A stretch of DNA of 64,000 nt from Haloarcula rubra. Lineage in GTDB: Archaea > Halobacteriota > Halobacteria > Halobacteriales > Haloarculaceae. The position numbers and the translations under genes are program-made. Shown piece by piece: positions 19,278 through 29,212 of the stretch. The stretch is taken from the NCBI RefSeq assembly GCF_019599465.1, contig NZ_RKLR01000005.1, positions 186,001 through 250,000 of the forward strand. Reading direction: 5' to 3'. The notes beneath the pieces are model-generated. The model was not told where the DNA came from. It made no database searches and worked only from the letters and a program-made list of their open reading frames with translations. Every line of letters begins with the position of its first letter. Position 1 is the first letter of the stretch.

Positions 19278-19796
19278 TCACCGGCTCAACCGACGAACGG
19301 CGAACAGAACCAGCCCCGCGTACAGTATCGGACCGAACAGGTCGGTGACGGCGACGACAGTGAACCCGGACAGGAGGGCCGCTGCGACCCAGAGCACCAG
19401 CGGCGCCACGGCCAGTGCGGTGCCGCCGTCTCGAATGGCGTCCGCGGCGGAGGGCTGGCGGGTCGCATAGAGGCCGACGCCGGCGACGGCCGCCAGATAG
19501 AGGAACGTCACGCCCGACGGCGAGACCATCGGGAGGGTCACGAACGCGACGACGGCCAGCACGACGCCGACGACTCTCGGGCCGTCCTCGTGGCTCTCGA
19601 ACGTCCGGCCGATAGCTCTGGCGTCCCCGGATTCGAGCGCCGAGCGGAGGCCGGTCGGCTCGTCGAGGCCGTGGCCGACGACGCGGCCCCCGTCGGCCTC
19701 GACCGGTTCGGCGAAGTCCTGCCCGCAGTGCATACACCACGTCGCCGTCGCACTCACCTTGCCGTCGCAGTGCGGACAGCGGGGGTCGCTCACCAT
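19278..19796 (-). CDS. Zinc-ribbon membrane protein
   Basis: A 172-residue protein. The N-terminus has a double CxxC zinc ribbon, CPHC (7-10) and CMHC (21-24), followed by an acidic linker. Four hydrophobic segments start at about residue 75 (VVGVVLAVVAFVTLPMV, TFLYLAAVAGVGLYA, LAVAPLVLWVAAALLSG, ILYAGLVLFAV). This architecture is frequent in haloarchaea and has no assigned function. It lies upstream of the aminotransferase on the same strand. Confidence 0.75.
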   Translation of the reverse strand: MVSDPRCPHCDGKVSATATWCMHCGQDFAEPVEADGGRVVGHGLDEPTGLRSALESGDARAIGRTFESHEDGPRVVGVVLAVVAFVTLPMVSPSGVTFLYLAAVAGVGLYATRQPSAADAIRDGGTALAVAPLVLWVAAALLSGFTVVAVTDLFGPILYAGLVLFAVRRLSR

Positions 19797-19875
19797 ACCT
19801 GTCTGTCGGGGCGCTGACGAAATAGCCGTTTGGGATGGGAGAGCATTGAAATCGCTCGGTCGGCATACACGGTGT

Positions 19876-20496
19876 ATGGACTGGGTCGAACGGGCCGGTG
19901 ACCTCCTCTACGACGGGGAGTCGATACGGGAGCACGTCCGGGTGGGCGACGGTGGCGTGGTCGTGACGAGCCACCGGCTGCTGGCGTTCACGCCGGACCG
20001 CGACGGGCCGAACTTCCGGCAGGTCGACCGGCCGAACGTCGAGGGCGTCGACAGACGGAGCGCCGGGAATGCCGACTTCCTGGAACAGGGGGTGAAGGCG
20101 CTCGTCGCCGGCGTCGTACTCGTCGTGGCCGGGCAGATGGTCAGCCTCGACGGCCTCGTGGCGGGCGTCTCGCTGGACGGCGTCGGGAGCGCCGGCGCGA
20201 TGGGGCTGGGCGGGATGCTCGGACTCTTACAGGGGCTTCTCCGACTGCTGGCGCAACTGGACGACATCATGACGCTGTTCGGCGGACTGGCGCTGGCGCT
20301 CGCCGCCGTCGTCCTCGGCGTCTACCTCTGGAGCCGCGAGGCGGTGCTCGTCGTCTCGGTGGCCGGCGGCGACGACGTCGAACTGTCGGCACCCGAGGAC
20401 GACACCGTGCTGGAGCGGATTCGGGCCGCCGTTCGCCCCGACGGGCCGTCGTCCGCCGCCAGCGAGCCCCCGGTCACGGACGACCCGCTGGCGTGA
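19876..20496 (+). CDS. Haloarchaeal membrane protein with N-terminal PH-like domain
   Basis: A 206-residue protein. The N-terminal 60 residues (GDLLYDGESIREHVRVGDGG, VVVTSHRLLAFTPD) resemble the short PH-like strand pattern of haloarchaeal membrane proteins. Two long hydrophobic segments follow (about 73-120 and 135-160), then a cytoplasmic beta segment and a disordered tail. ATG 19876 gives MDWVERAGDLLYDGE. The function is unknown. uvrC follows 33 bp later on the same strand. Confidence 0.7.
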   Translation: MDWVERAGDLLYDGESIREHVRVGDGGVVVTSHRLLAFTPDRDGPNFRQVDRPNVEGVDRRSAGNADFLEQGVKALVAGVVLVVAGQMVSLDGLVAGVSLDGVGSAGAMGLGGMLGLLQGLLRLLAQLDDIMTLFGGLALALAAVVLGVYLWSREAVLVVSVAGGDDVELSAPEDDTVLERIRAAVRPDGPSSAASEPPVTDDPLA

Positions 20497-20529
20497 CGTT
20501 CAACTCCGCCGAGCGCTAACCCCGAGGCG

Positions 20530-22266
20530 ATGGATCCAGACGGCGTGCGTACGCGGGCGGCCGACCTCCCCCGAGAGCCCGGCGTCTACCAGTTCGAAGA
20601 CGACGAGGGCCGGGTGCTGTACGTCGGGAAGGCCGTCGACCTGCGGGACCGGGTGCGCTCCTACGCCGACCCGCGGAGCCGCCGCATCGCGAAGATGGTC
20701 GACCGGGCGGCCGTCGTCGACTTCGCGGTCACGGACACGGAGACGCAGGCGCTCCTGCTGGAGGCCAATCTGATAAAGCGCCACCGGCCGCCGTACAACG
20801 TCCGGCTGAAAGACGACAAGTCCTACCCGCTGGTCCAACTCACCGACCACGCCGTCCCGCGCATCGAGGTGACCCGCGACCCCGACGACGGCGCCATCGT
20901 CTACGGCCCGTTCACGGACAAGGGGCGCGTCGAGACGGTGGTGAAGGCCCTGCGGGAGACGTACGGCCTGCGGGGGTGTTCCGACCACAAGTACAGCACC
21001 CGCGACCGGCCCTGTCTGGACTACGAGATGGGCATCTGTACCGCCCCGTGCACCGGCGAGATTAGCGAGGCCGACTACGCCGCCGACGTCGAGAGCGTCG
21101 AGCGGTTCTTCGAGGGCGAGGTGGGGGTGCTCGCCGACCCCCTGCGCCGGGAGATGGCGGCCGCCGCCGAGGCACAGGAGTTCGAGCGTGCGGCGAACCT
21201 GCGGGACAGACTCGGTGCCGTCGAGGCCCTCCACGGCGAGGGCGACGCGGCGGTCAGCGACGCCGGCGGGGCCGCCGCGACGGACGTACTCGGCGCCGTC
21301 GTCGAGGGCGACCGGGCCGTCGTCGCCCGCCTCCACGCCGAGGGCGGGAAACTGGTCGAACGGGAGCGCCACACCCTCGACGCCCCGGACGGCGAGGGAC
21401 CCGCGGGCGTCTATCGGGCGTTCATCACCCAGTACTACGCCGAGCGGGACCTGCCCGGTACCATCCTCTGTGCCGAGGACCCCGCCGACGCCGAGATAGC
21501 GCGCTGGCTCGACCGCGAGGGCGTCGAGTTGCGAGTGCCCGGCGCCGGCCGCGAGGCGACGCTTGTCGACCTCGCGCTGAAGAACGCCCAACAGCGCGGC
21601 GGTGCCGACGACGCGGTCGGGGCGCTGGCCGACGTGCTGGGTATCGACCGCCCCCGCCGCATCGAGGGGTTCGACGTGAGCCACGCGCAGGGCAAGAGCG
21701 TCGTCGGGTCGAACGTCACCGTCGTCGACGGGGGCGCCGAGAAGTCGGACTACCGCCGGAAGAAGCTCACCGAGCGCAACGACGACTACGCGAACATGCG
21801 CGAACTGATTCGCTGGCGGGCCGAGCGCGCCGTCTCGGGCCGCGACGACCGCCCAGACCCGGACCTGTTGCTCGTCGACGGCGGCGACGGACAGCTGGGC
21901 GCGGCCCGCGACGCTCTCGCCGAGACTGGGTGGGACGTCCCCGCCATCGCGCTGGCGAAAGACGAGGAACTGGTTATCACACCGGAGCGCGTGTACGACT
22001 GGGCCGACGACGCCCCGCACCTGCACCTCCTCCAGCGCGTCCGCGACGAGGCCCACCGCTTCGCGGTGCAGTACCACCAGACGCTCCGGGACGAGGTGTC
22101 GACGGCGCTGGACGACCTGCCCGGCGTCGGGCCGGAGACGCGCAAGCGACTGCTCCGGCGGTTCGGGAGCGTCGAGAACGTCCGCGAGGCCTCGACGGAC
22201 GAACTGACGAGCGTCGACGGCGTCGGCGCGGCGACGGCGGAGACGATTCGCAGTCGGTTGGGTTGA
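20530..22266 (+). CDS. uvrC: Excinuclease ABC subunit C
   Basis: A 578-residue nuclease subunit that makes both incisions in UvrABC nucleotide excision repair. It has the GIY-YIG domain ([19 protein letters not shown] near 17-35), four-cysteine elements CSDH...[13 protein letters not shown], the UvrB-interaction UVR motif (near 210-230), the RNase H-like endonuclease domain ([30 protein letters not shown]) and a tandem helix-hairpin-helix C-terminus ([18 protein letters not shown]). uvrB lies in the same window at 57-59 kb. A copy of the 30-bp element begins in the uvrC stop codon. Confidence 0.96.
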   Translation: MDPDGVRTRAADLPREPGVYQFEDDEGRVLYVGKAVDLRDRVRSYADPRSRRIAKMVDRAAVVDFAVTDTETQALLLEANLIKRHRPPYNVRLKDDKSYPLVQLTDHAVPRIEVTRDPDDGAIVYGPFTDKGRVETVVKALRETYGLRGCSDHKYSTRDRPCLDYEMGICTAPCTGEISEADYAADVESVERFFEGEVGVLADPLRREMAAAAEAQEFERAANLRDRLGAVEALHGEGDAAVSDAGGAAATDVLGAVVEGDRAVVARLHAEGGKLVERERHTLDAPDGEGPAGVYRAFITQYYAERDLPGTILCAEDPADAEIARWLDREGVELRVPGAGREATLVDLALKNAQQRGGADDAVGALADVLGIDRPRRIEGFDVSHAQGKSVVGSNVTVVDGGAEKSDYRRKKLTERNDDYANMRELIRWRAERAVSGRDDRPDPDLLLVDGGDGQLGAARDALAETGWDVPAIALAKDEELVITPERVYDWADDAPHLHLLQRVRDEAHRFAVQYHQTLRDEVSTALDDLPGVGPETRKRLLRRFGSVENVREASTDELTSVDGVGAATAETIRSRLG

Positions 22267-22293
22267 TTCTGTATCGCGGTGAGAGATTTATCG
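22265..22293 (+). repeat. 30-bp element, copy A (plus orientation)
   Basis: GATTCTGTATCGCGG, a 7-nt variable part, then TTTATCG. It matches copy B in 25 of 29 positions in the opposite orientation, 755 bp away outer end to outer end. TTTATCG resembles the TATA boxes of this genome, so this may be a promoter firing into the gene-free stretch, or a terminal inverted repeat. Confidence 0.6.
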
Positions 22294-22989
22294 CGTGCTG
22301 TGGGCGGGGCTGCGTGAACCGGCGCCGTAACGGGATTCTCGTCCGAAACCGGTCGAATCGGTGACTACTTCGCCGACGCGGCGACCCTGTCGATAGTCGA
22401 AGGAGCGACGAGACGCCCGTCACCCCGGCCGGCGTGAGGCAGTCGTAGTCCGGCGGGCGGTTCTCGACGGCACGGTGCCGACCGGTGCGAGGCCGACGCG
22501 GCGGTCGACGGGCGCCGAGTCGGACCCGCCAGTACTGGCGCGTCGGTCGAGTGTCGGGAGCACCCACGATCGGTCTCGTGGACGGCGAACCGGCGGAGCG
22601 ACGCTGTCGACCCGACACGGGAGTGGCCCATCGGCGAGTCGGTGGGTCGGTCTGCCCTGCGAAGACGGCGTGCGACCCGCCGGGAGAACGACACGCCGGC
22701 GCCGTCGCCGATACGGCTAGCGCGCCGCCCGTCGGACGTAGCGCGCACGAACGCGAGCGTCGGTGGCGCGTCGCGCGGACGACGTCAACGGGACAGGGGC
22801 CTCGCGACCGCCGCCGCGGCGGTTTCGCCCCGGTCCGGCGGGTGAGTCCACTGGGCGGATGCGGGCCCGCCTGCAGCGACAGCCCGTCGTGCCGGTCGGT
22901 GTCCGACGACTTCTGACGAGCGGTTTCAGCCACGCTCGTAGCACTCTCGTGCGTTTCGGAGTGCCGTCGTCGAGCCGGTGGCCGGTACA
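22294..22989. other. Gene-free stretch between facing 30-bp elements
   Basis: About 700 bp with no credible coding frame: the open frames on both strands are arginine-rich and lack the acidic bias of real genes here. I find no tRNA or SRP RNA signature (no GGAAGGGAGCAG-type helix 8 loop). It could hold an unknown RNA read from either bounding element, or be the decayed interior of a small mobile element. Confidence 0.5.
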
Positions 22990-22990
22990 C

Positions 22991-23019
22991 GATAAACTTC
23001 TATCCGCGATACAGAATCC
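22991..23019 (-). repeat. 30-bp element, copy B (minus orientation)
   Basis: On the minus strand it reads GATTCTGTATCGCGG, 7 variable nt, TTTATCG. Fifteen consecutive bases are identical to copy A. It points back toward copy A and away from the M48 protease gene that follows. Confidence 0.6.
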
Positions 23020-23096
23020 CTTCTCGCGGACCGCCCCGGACCTGCGACCCGACTGTAACAGAAGGCGTTTCGGCGTCCCGCCCGTACGCTCGGTCG

Positions 23097-24038
23097 ATGG
23101 ACGCAGGTCGGCGGGTCGCACTGGCGGTGCTCGGCGTCGCGTCGCTGGTGACGTACGCCGCGGCGGCGGTGGTCGGGTATCGGGTCCTCCGTGCGGTGTG
23201 GGCGTCACGGCCGTCACCGGTGGTACTGGCCGGGGCGCTCGTCGGGACGGCGGTCGTCCTCGGACTGCTGAGCTACTGGTCCGGGACGACGCGGCTGAAA
23301 CGGTCACTCGACGCGGTGGTCCTTCCGCGGGCGCGCGCCCCCGAGACGTACCGTCGGTTCGACGCCCTCACCGAACGGATGAACGCGGGGACGCCGACGC
23401 TACTGGTCGCTCGGTTGCCGGTCCCCAACGCCTTCGCAGTCGGCGGGTTCGGGGCGGCCGTCGTCGTCGACCGACGGCTGTTCGCCTATCTCTCGACCGA
23501 CGAGATGGAGACGTTGCTGGCCCACGAACTCGCCCATCTGGAGCGCCGCGACGCGCTGGTCCAGACACTCGCCTACAGCCTCACACAGGGGCTCGTCGCC
23601 GTCGTCGGCGTGGTGCTGTTCCCCGTGGTCGTCCTGACCGGCGGCCTCGCGCGGGCGTGGGCGCTGGTCCGTGGCGACCCCGCTAGCTGGTCCCGGTCGT
23701 GGCTCGCCCGGACCCAGCGCACCGCACTCCGAGTTGTCGCGCTGTTGGGACTGGCGGTGACGCTGGGCGTGCTGGCGTACTCCAGACGACGGGAGTGGGC
23801 GGCCGACGACCGGGCCGTCGAGGTGACCGGGAAACCGCTGGCGCTCGCCCGCGCGCTCCGGACGATAGAGCGCGTCTCGGCCCCGGGTCTGGGACCGTTG
23901 ACGCCGCTGTACGTCCACGGCGACGAGGACGGGCCGCTGTCGGACCTCCTGTCGACGCACCCGCCGATGGACGACCGGGTGGAGCGCCTCGTCGAGCGGG
24001 CTCGGTCACGGCAGTCGCTCGGGCCGCGACGGCCCTGA
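23097..24038 (+). CDS. M48 family metalloprotease (HtpX-like)
   Basis: A 313-residue membrane zinc protease. Two N-terminal hydrophobic helices (about 7-30 and 42-62) precede the catalytic domain. HELAH (143-147) provides two zinc ligands and the active-site Glu. REWAADDRAVE supplies the third ligand, and two further hydrophobic segments lie between them. NAFAVGGFGAAVVVDRRL is a typical M48 strand. HtpX-like enzymes degrade damaged membrane proteins. The gene ends directly against the convergent next gene, with stops in adjacent codons. Confidence 0.88.
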   Translation: MDAGRRVALAVLGVASLVTYAAAAVVGYRVLRAVWASRPSPVVLAGALVGTAVVLGLLSYWSGTTRLKRSLDAVVLPRARAPETYRRFDALTERMNAGTPTLLVARLPVPNAFAVGGFGAAVVVDRRLFAYLSTDEMETLLAHELAHLERRDALVQTLAYSLTQGLVAVVGVVLFPVVVLTGGLARAWALVRGDPASWSRSWLARTQRTALRVVALLGLAVTLGVLAYSRRREWAADDRAVEVTGKPLALARALRTIERVSAPGLGPLTPLYVHGDEDGPLSDLLSTHPPMDDRVERLVERARSRQSLGPRRP

Positions 24039-24971
24039 TTACCCCGAGAGGAGGTCCGACAGCGTCCGTCGGAGGTCCGCACTCCCCGGACTCTGTGGCA
24101 CCTGTGCGAGGACGTCCCGCCGGAGGCCCGACAGCGCCTCGTCGACGCCGAGCGTGTCCAGCCGATGACCGTGTTTCAGCGCGACCCGCGGCGAGACGTC
24201 GAACAGGAGGTCCTGCTTGCCGATGGTCGAGTGCGTGATGGCGAGCGTCTCGACGGCGTTCTCGACGAACCGGGCGCGGGCGTCGGGGTCGCCGACGCCG
24301 TCGAGGGACGCGACCAGCAGGCCTTCGAGACGGTCGGTGCGGTCCTGTAACGCCGGCGGTGCGTCGAGGACGGTGGTGCCGTCCGGCTGTTCCGGGGTCA
24401 TGCTGTCGCGGGGCGCGTACGAGAGGACGGCGCCGCTGACCGGTTCCGTGGCGTCGGGGAGCGGCGACGTCAGGCGCTTCGAGGGCCGCGTGTCGGTGAA
24501 CACGACGAGGGCGTTGGCCGGGTCCCCCGACACCGGGTCGCCGTCGCCCGTCGACTCGGGTGGCTGGTCGTACCCTCGCCGGAGCGCCTCGCGGAGCGTC
24601 CCCGGAATCGGACCAGTGTCGCCGCGGAGTTCGACGTGGACGACCACCGGGCCGTCGGCGCTCCGGTCGATGACGCGCCACAGCGTCGCCACGCCGTCGC
24701 GGGCGAGCGCAGAGAGTCGGACGCACGGGCAGTCGCGGTCGGCGGCGAGCAGTCTCGCGAGCGTGATGCCGCGCCAGCCCGTGAGGTCGGGGACGTAGAA
24801 CCACGGGACGGCGTGAACGGGGCCGACGGTCGGGTCGCCGGCACCGGGGCCGAAGCGGTCGGGGACCGAGGCGAGGTAGGCGTCGAGCGTCCGGCGTTCG
24901 GGGGCGAAGTAGTCGCCGACGGCGGCCGGGAGCGTCGTGTCGAGGTGGCAGTGCTGTGGAACCGGAGCCAT
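24039..24971 (-). CDS. Conserved haloarchaeal protein of unknown function
   Basis: A 310-residue soluble protein that I do not recognise. It starts MAPVPQHCHLDTTLPAAVGDYF. A beta-rich centre (HAVPWFYVPDLTGWRGITLARLL, GPVVVHVELRG, NALVVFTDTRPSKR) is followed by a helical C-terminus (ENAVETLAITHSTIGKQDLL). No Walker motif or metal motif is evident. The overall strand-helix order is reminiscent of a P-loop or regulator fold, but this is not supported further. Confidence 0.6.
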   Translation of the reverse strand: MAPVPQHCHLDTTLPAAVGDYFAPERRTLDAYLASVPDRFGPGAGDPTVGPVHAVPWFYVPDLTGWRGITLARLLAADRDCPCVRLSALARDGVATLWRVIDRSADGPVVVHVELRGDTGPIPGTLREALRRGYDQPPESTGDGDPVSGDPANALVVFTDTRPSKRLTSPLPDATEPVSGAVLSYAPRDSMTPEQPDGTTVLDAPPALQDRTDRLEGLLVASLDGVGDPDARARFVENAVETLAITHSTIGKQDLLFDVSPRVALKHGHRLDTLGVDEALSGLRRDVLAQVPQSPGSADLRRTLSDLLSG

Positions 24972-25010
24972 GTGTCCACGTATCGGACCGGCGGGTGGAA
25001 AACGGTGGCT

Positions 25011-25316
25011 CTAGTGGACCTGCCGTGTCTCTGCGTCGTAGTCGACGAGGTCGGTGGCGGCCAACCGGGGGAGGTGGTTGTGGTGGAGTGCGATGGCCGC
25101 GCGTTCGACGGCCGCCGAGTCGGCCGTCTCCCGTTCAGATTCACGGGCCGCGACTTCCGTCGCTAGTTCGTCGAGGTGGACCGGGCCGACCCGGTCAGAG
25201 AGCACCTCGAGAGCGATGCGACGACGCTCGTCTGTCAGGAGTCGGTGACGGTCGCTCTCGGTCAGTTCGACCGTTCCGGCGAGGTCACCGTCGGAGTCGC
25301 TGAGTATCTGAGTCAT
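25011..25316 (-). CDS. DUF7344-like winged-helix protein
   Basis: A 101-residue protein with the haloarchaeal ArsR-like short winged-helix layout. A DRHRLLTDERRRIALEVLSD helix pair and HLDELATEVAARE precede an ALHHNHLPRLAATDLVDYDAET recognition helix and wing. Such proteins are probably DNA-binding regulators. It is divergent from the large Bat-type regulator at 25558, with 241 bp between starts. ATG 25316 is chosen; the upstream extension is arginine-rich. Confidence 0.8.
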   Translation of the reverse strand: MTQILSDSDGDLAGTVELTESDRHRLLTDERRRIALEVLSDRVGPVHLDELATEVAARESERETADSAAVERAAIALHHNHLPRLAATDLVDYDAETRQVH

Positions 25317-25527
25317 GGGTCGTAGCGCCAATCCGGTCGGATGGAGGCGTACACGGTGCAACGAACTATGCGGGCGTAAGCGTGGCCTAGAAGATTTTAG
25401 GTCGGTACTGACGATAGCGCGCGATTCCGACGGCGAGCGGCGCCGTCTCGCCCGCGAACGTTCACACACGGCGACAGAACGCGGACACCGACCGGCGGGA
25501 CGGGACGACGACTCCGCCGGCGGAGGG

Positions 25528-25534
25528 TATAATT
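25528..25534 (+). promoter_or_regulatory. TATA box of the first Bat-type regulator
   Basis: TATAATT is centred about 27 bp before the ATG at 25558, giving a leaderless transcript and fixing the start. Confidence 0.65.
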
Positions 25535-25557
25535 GGGTAGCGCTGTTACCCGGGTCC

Positions 25558-28500
25558 ATGGCTGGACAGTCGCTGACCGAGAGTCTCCGGGAGACGCTGG
25601 CGTTGTTCGACGGGACGGGGACGCCGTTGACGACCACGGAAGCGGCCGACCGCCTCGACCTCGGTCGGCGGAGTACCTACGACCGCCTCGACCGACTCGT
25701 CGACCGCGGTCGGCTCGACACGAAGAAGGTCGGAGCGAGCGCGCGAGTCTGGTGGCGGCCGCCGTCGGACGACCCCGTCGACGAGACGGACGCGGCACGC
25801 GTGTTAGAGACGGCGCCCGTCGGACTGGTCGCCGTCGCCGCCGACGGGACCGTCGACCGGGTGAACTCGCGTGCGCGGGCCACGCTCGACGTCGACGAGT
25901 CGGCCGAGTCGGCGGCGACGGACCTGCGGTTCTACGACGAGGACGGCGACCCCGTCCCGCCGGCAGACCACCCCGTTCGGACGGTCCTCGACGACGACAC
26001 GCCCGTCAGCGACCGGTTACTCGAGCACGAGACGCCGGACGGGACCCGCCGGTGGGTCCGGGTCAGTGCGTCGCCGAGAGCCGACGGCGGCGCGGTCCTC
26101 GCCTGTACGGACGTGACCACCCTGCGGCAGACACAGAGCGAACTCGAACGGGAGCGCGAACAGTTCGCGGACGAACTGCGGGAGATGGTCGACCGAATCG
26201 ACGACGCCTTCTTCGCGCTGGACGAGTCGTGGCAGTTCACGCAGGTCAACGACCGGGCCGCGACGCTGTTGGACAGCCCGGCCGACGAGTTGGTCGGCGA
26301 GCGCGTCTGGGAAGTGTTCCCGGAAGCGGCCGACTCCCGGTTCCAGACCGAGTACGAACTGGCATTCGAGACGCAGGAGTCCCGGTCGTTCGAGGCGTAC
26401 TACCCGCCGCTCGCGACGTGGTTCGAGGTCACCGCCTACCCGTCCGAGACCGGTCTCTCGGTGTACTTCCGCGACGTCACCGACCGCAGGAGACGCGAAC
26501 GAGAACTGGAACTGTACGAGGCCATCGTCGAGACCGTCGACGACGGCATCTACGCGGTGGACGACGACGGGGAGTTCGTCCTCGTCAACGAGCAGTTCTG
26601 TGACCTGACGGGCTACGAGGAGGCCGAACTCCTCGGGGCGGACGCGACGACGGTCCACAGCGAGGCGATTTCACAGCGAGCCCGGACGATGGCCAGCGAG
26701 GTCGTCTCGGACGACCGGGACGTCGCGCAACTCGAACTCGACGTCCGGACGAGTGACGGCGGCGCCGTCCCCTGTGAGGCTCGCTTCTCGCCGTTCCCCG
26801 TCGACGACGGGGTCGGCCGCTGTGGCGTCGTCCGGGACGTCTCCGACCGGCTCGAACGGGAGGCCGAACTCGAGCGGCGAGTCCACCAGCAGGAGGTCGT
26901 GACCGACCTCGGCCAGCGAGCGCTCGCCGACCGGAACGTGGACACTCTGATGCGGACGGCGACCGAACTCGTCGCCGAGACGCTCGACAACGAGTACTGC
27001 AAGGTACTGGACCTCGACCCGGCGACCGACGAACTGCTGCTCAGAGAGGGCGTCGGCTGGGACGACGGACTGGTGGGGTCGGCGACGGTGTCCGCCGTCG
27101 CCAACGACTCGCAGGCGTCCTACACGCTGGCGTCGTCCGCCCCCGTCGTCGTCGAGGACCTGACGACGGAACGGCGCTTCAGCGGCCCCGACCTGCTGAC
27201 GGACCACGACGTCCGGAGCGGTATCAGCGTCATCATCGGGCCGCGGGACGACCCGTGGGGGATTCTCGGGACCCACGACACCGCCGACACGACGTTCACC
27301 GAGCACGACGTCAACTTCGTCCAGTCGGTCGCGACCATCCTCGCCTCGGCCATCGCGCGCCGCGACGACGAACGGGAACTGGTCGACCGGCGGGCGGAAC
27401 TGCGCCGGCGCGAGCGAACGCTACGGCGCGCCCACGAGATTATCGCCGACTCGGACCGGTCGGTCGAGGAGCAGATCGAGTCGCTCCTCGGCGTCGTCCG
27501 CGAGACCGTCGGCACGCCGTACGCGTCCCTGTCACACGTGCAGGGCTCCGACTACGTCTTCGAGTCGGTCGACGCACCGGCCGACGCGGACCTCGGAGCG
27601 GGGGACGTCGTGCCGCTCTCGTACACGAACTGTGACCGGGTCGTCTCGACGGCGGAGACGCTCGTGCTCGAAGACGTCGAGCGGGACGCGCCCGAACTGG
27701 CCGACAAGGCCGGGAACGCGGAGTGGGGCATCTCCTGTTACCTCGGTGCGCCGGTCACCGTCGACGACGCCGTCTACGGCACCTTCTGTTTCTACGGCAT
27801 GGAGCCCCGGACGGAGGAGTTCTCCGACTGGGAAGTCGCGCTGGTCGACCTGCTCAGCAACTGGGTGGGTAGCGAACTCGAACGCCAGCAGCACGTCGAA
27901 CTCCTCTCGGCGCTCAACGGCCTCAACGAGGTGTTCAACGAGATTACCACGGCGGTCGTCGAGCAGTCGACCCGCGAGGAGATAGAGGAGACGGTGTGTC
28001 ACCACCTCGCGAACTCGGCGTCCTACCAGTTCGCCTGGGTCGGCGAGGGTGACAGCGGCTCACAGCGGGTCGTCCCGCGGGCCGAAGCCGGTGCCGAAGA
28101 CTACCTCGACGGGCTCGAGATATCCGTCGACCCGGACGACGAACGGGGCGGAGGGCCGACCGGCGAAGCCATCCGGACGGGCGAGATACAGACGGTCGGC
28201 GACGTCAGGACGGCGGACGACTACGAGTGCTGGCGGGACCGGGCCGAAGCGCACGGCGTCCGGGCGTCGGCCGCCGTCCCCATCGTCCACGAAGACACGG
28301 TGTACGGTGTGTTGAACCTCTACACCGGCCGAGAGAACGCCTTCGAGGGACGGGAGCGCGTGGTCGTCGAGCAACTCGGTGAGGTCGTCGGCCACGCTAT
28401 CGCCGCCACACAGCGGAAACAGGCGCTGATGAGCGACGAAGTCGTCGAACTGCAGTTCCACATCCCCGACGTCTTCGAGACGCTCGACGTCGACGCCGGG

Positions 28501-29094
28501 ACCTGTGGCACCGTCACGCTCGACCACGCGATTCCCGTCACCGACGACGAGTACGTCGTCTACGGGTCGGCGACGCCGGACGCCGTCGAGAGCGTCCACG
28601 CCATCACCGACGCCATCCCACACTGGGAGTCGGTGACCTTCCGGGACGACGGGACCGATTTCGAGGCTCGGCTCTCGGAACCCCCGGTGCTGTCGGTCGT
28701 CGCCTCCGTCGGCGGGTTCGTCGAGTCGGCCGTCGTCGAGGACGGTGACTACCGGATGACGATTCGCGTCTCGCCGACCGTGGACACACGCCGGATAATC
28801 GACGTCGTCACCGACGCCTATCCCGGGGCGCAACTCCTCAAGCGTCGACAGCGGACCCGAGACGACGACGACCGCCTCCAGCGGGAACTGACCGAGGCAC
28901 TCACCGACCGCCAGCTAGCCGCCCTCGAAGCCGCCTACCACGGCGGGTTCTTCGAGTGGCCGCGGGACGTCTCCGGGCAGGACGTGGCGGACTCGCTGGA
29001 CATCGCCGCGTCGACGTTCCACCAGCACCTCCGGAAAGCGGAGCGCAAGGCGTTCGACTACATCCTCTCGTCGGCGATGCCGGCGAGCACGTGA
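25558..29094 (+). CDS. Bat-type multi-sensor transcriptional regulator (HTH-PAS-GAF-HTH10)
   Basis: An 1178-residue cytoplasmic regulator. Order: an N-terminal winged helix (about 5-65, TTEAADRLDLGRRSTYDRLDR), three PAS domains (about 80-190, 205-320 and 325-440), three GAF domains (about 465-605, 640-780 and 800-950), then the bacterio-opsin-activator domain (about 960-1110). A C-terminal HTH-10 (LTDRQLAALEAAYHGGFFEWPRD) closes it. Members such as Bat sense redox or light through PAS and GAF and switch target genes. No histidine-kinase or transmembrane part is present. A second paralogue follows 118 bp downstream on the same strand. Confidence 0.88.
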   Translation: MAGQSLTESLRETLALFDGTGTPLTTTEAADRLDLGRRSTYDRLDRLVDRGRLDTKKVGASARVWWRPPSDDPVDETDAARVLETAPVGLVAVAADGTVDRVNSRARATLDVDESAESAATDLRFYDEDGDPVPPADHPVRTVLDDDTPVSDRLLEHETPDGTRRWVRVSASPRADGGAVLACTDVTTLRQTQSELEREREQFADELREMVDRIDDAFFALDESWQFTQVNDRAATLLDSPADELVGERVWEVFPEAADSRFQTEYELAFETQESRSFEAYYPPLATWFEVTAYPSETGLSVYFRDVTDRRRRERELELYEAIVETVDDGIYAVDDDGEFVLVNEQFCDLTGYEEAELLGADATTVHSEAISQRARTMASEVVSDDRDVAQLELDVRTSDGGAVPCEARFSPFPVDDGVGRCGVVRDVSDRLEREAELERRVHQQEVVTDLGQRALADRNVDTLMRTATELVAETLDNEYCKVLDLDPATDELLLREGVGWDDGLVGSATVSAVANDSQASYTLASSAPVVVEDLTTERRFSGPDLLTDHDVRSGISVIIGPRDDPWGILGTHDTADTTFTEHDVNFVQSVATILASAIARRDDERELVDRRAELRRRERTLRRAHEIIADSDRSVEEQIESLLGVVRETVGTPYASLSHVQGSDYVFESVDAPADADLGAGDVVPLSYTNCDRVVSTAETLVLEDVERDAPELADKAGNAEWGISCYLGAPVTVDDAVYGTFCFYGMEPRTEEFSDWEVALVDLLSNWVGSELERQQHVELLSALNGLNEVFNEITTAVVEQSTREEIEETVCHHLANSASYQFAWVGEGDSGSQRVVPRAEAGAEDYLDGLEISVDPDDERGGGPTGEAIRTGEIQTVGDVRTADDYECWRDRAEAHGVRASAAVPIVHEDTVYGVLNLYTGRENAFEGRERVVVEQLGEVVGHAIAATQRKQALMSDEVVELQFHIPDVFETLDVDAGTCGTVTLDHAIPVTDDEYVVYGSATPDAVESVHAITDAIPHWESVTFRDDGTDFEARLSEPPVLSVVASVGGFVESAVVEDGDYRMTIRVSPTVDTRRIIDVVTDAYPGAQLLKRRQRTRDDDDRLQRELTEALTDRQLAALEAAYHGGFFEWPRDVSGQDVADSLDIAASTFHQHLRKAERKAFDYILSSAMPAST

Positions 29095-29212
29095 CGGGAA
29101 CCCCTGCTCGCACGGCCACGGCGCCCCGTCGACGGTGGCTATCGCTCACCGGCGACGGGGGCTAGAGAGATAGGCCCGGCTCACTTCCACGTGGAGACCA
29201 AACGCTAGATAC

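Noticed and set aside
22294-22989. SRP RNA or tRNA in the gene-free stretch
   Set aside because: No conserved SRP helix 8 loop and no T-arm GTTCRA with matching acceptor stem found on either strand.
21977-23307. Several long frames (up to about 337 codons) on both strands of the 22.3-23.1 kb stretch
   Set aside because: Arginine- and proline-rich products without the acidic bias of every real gene here; no similarity to a known transposase that I can see.
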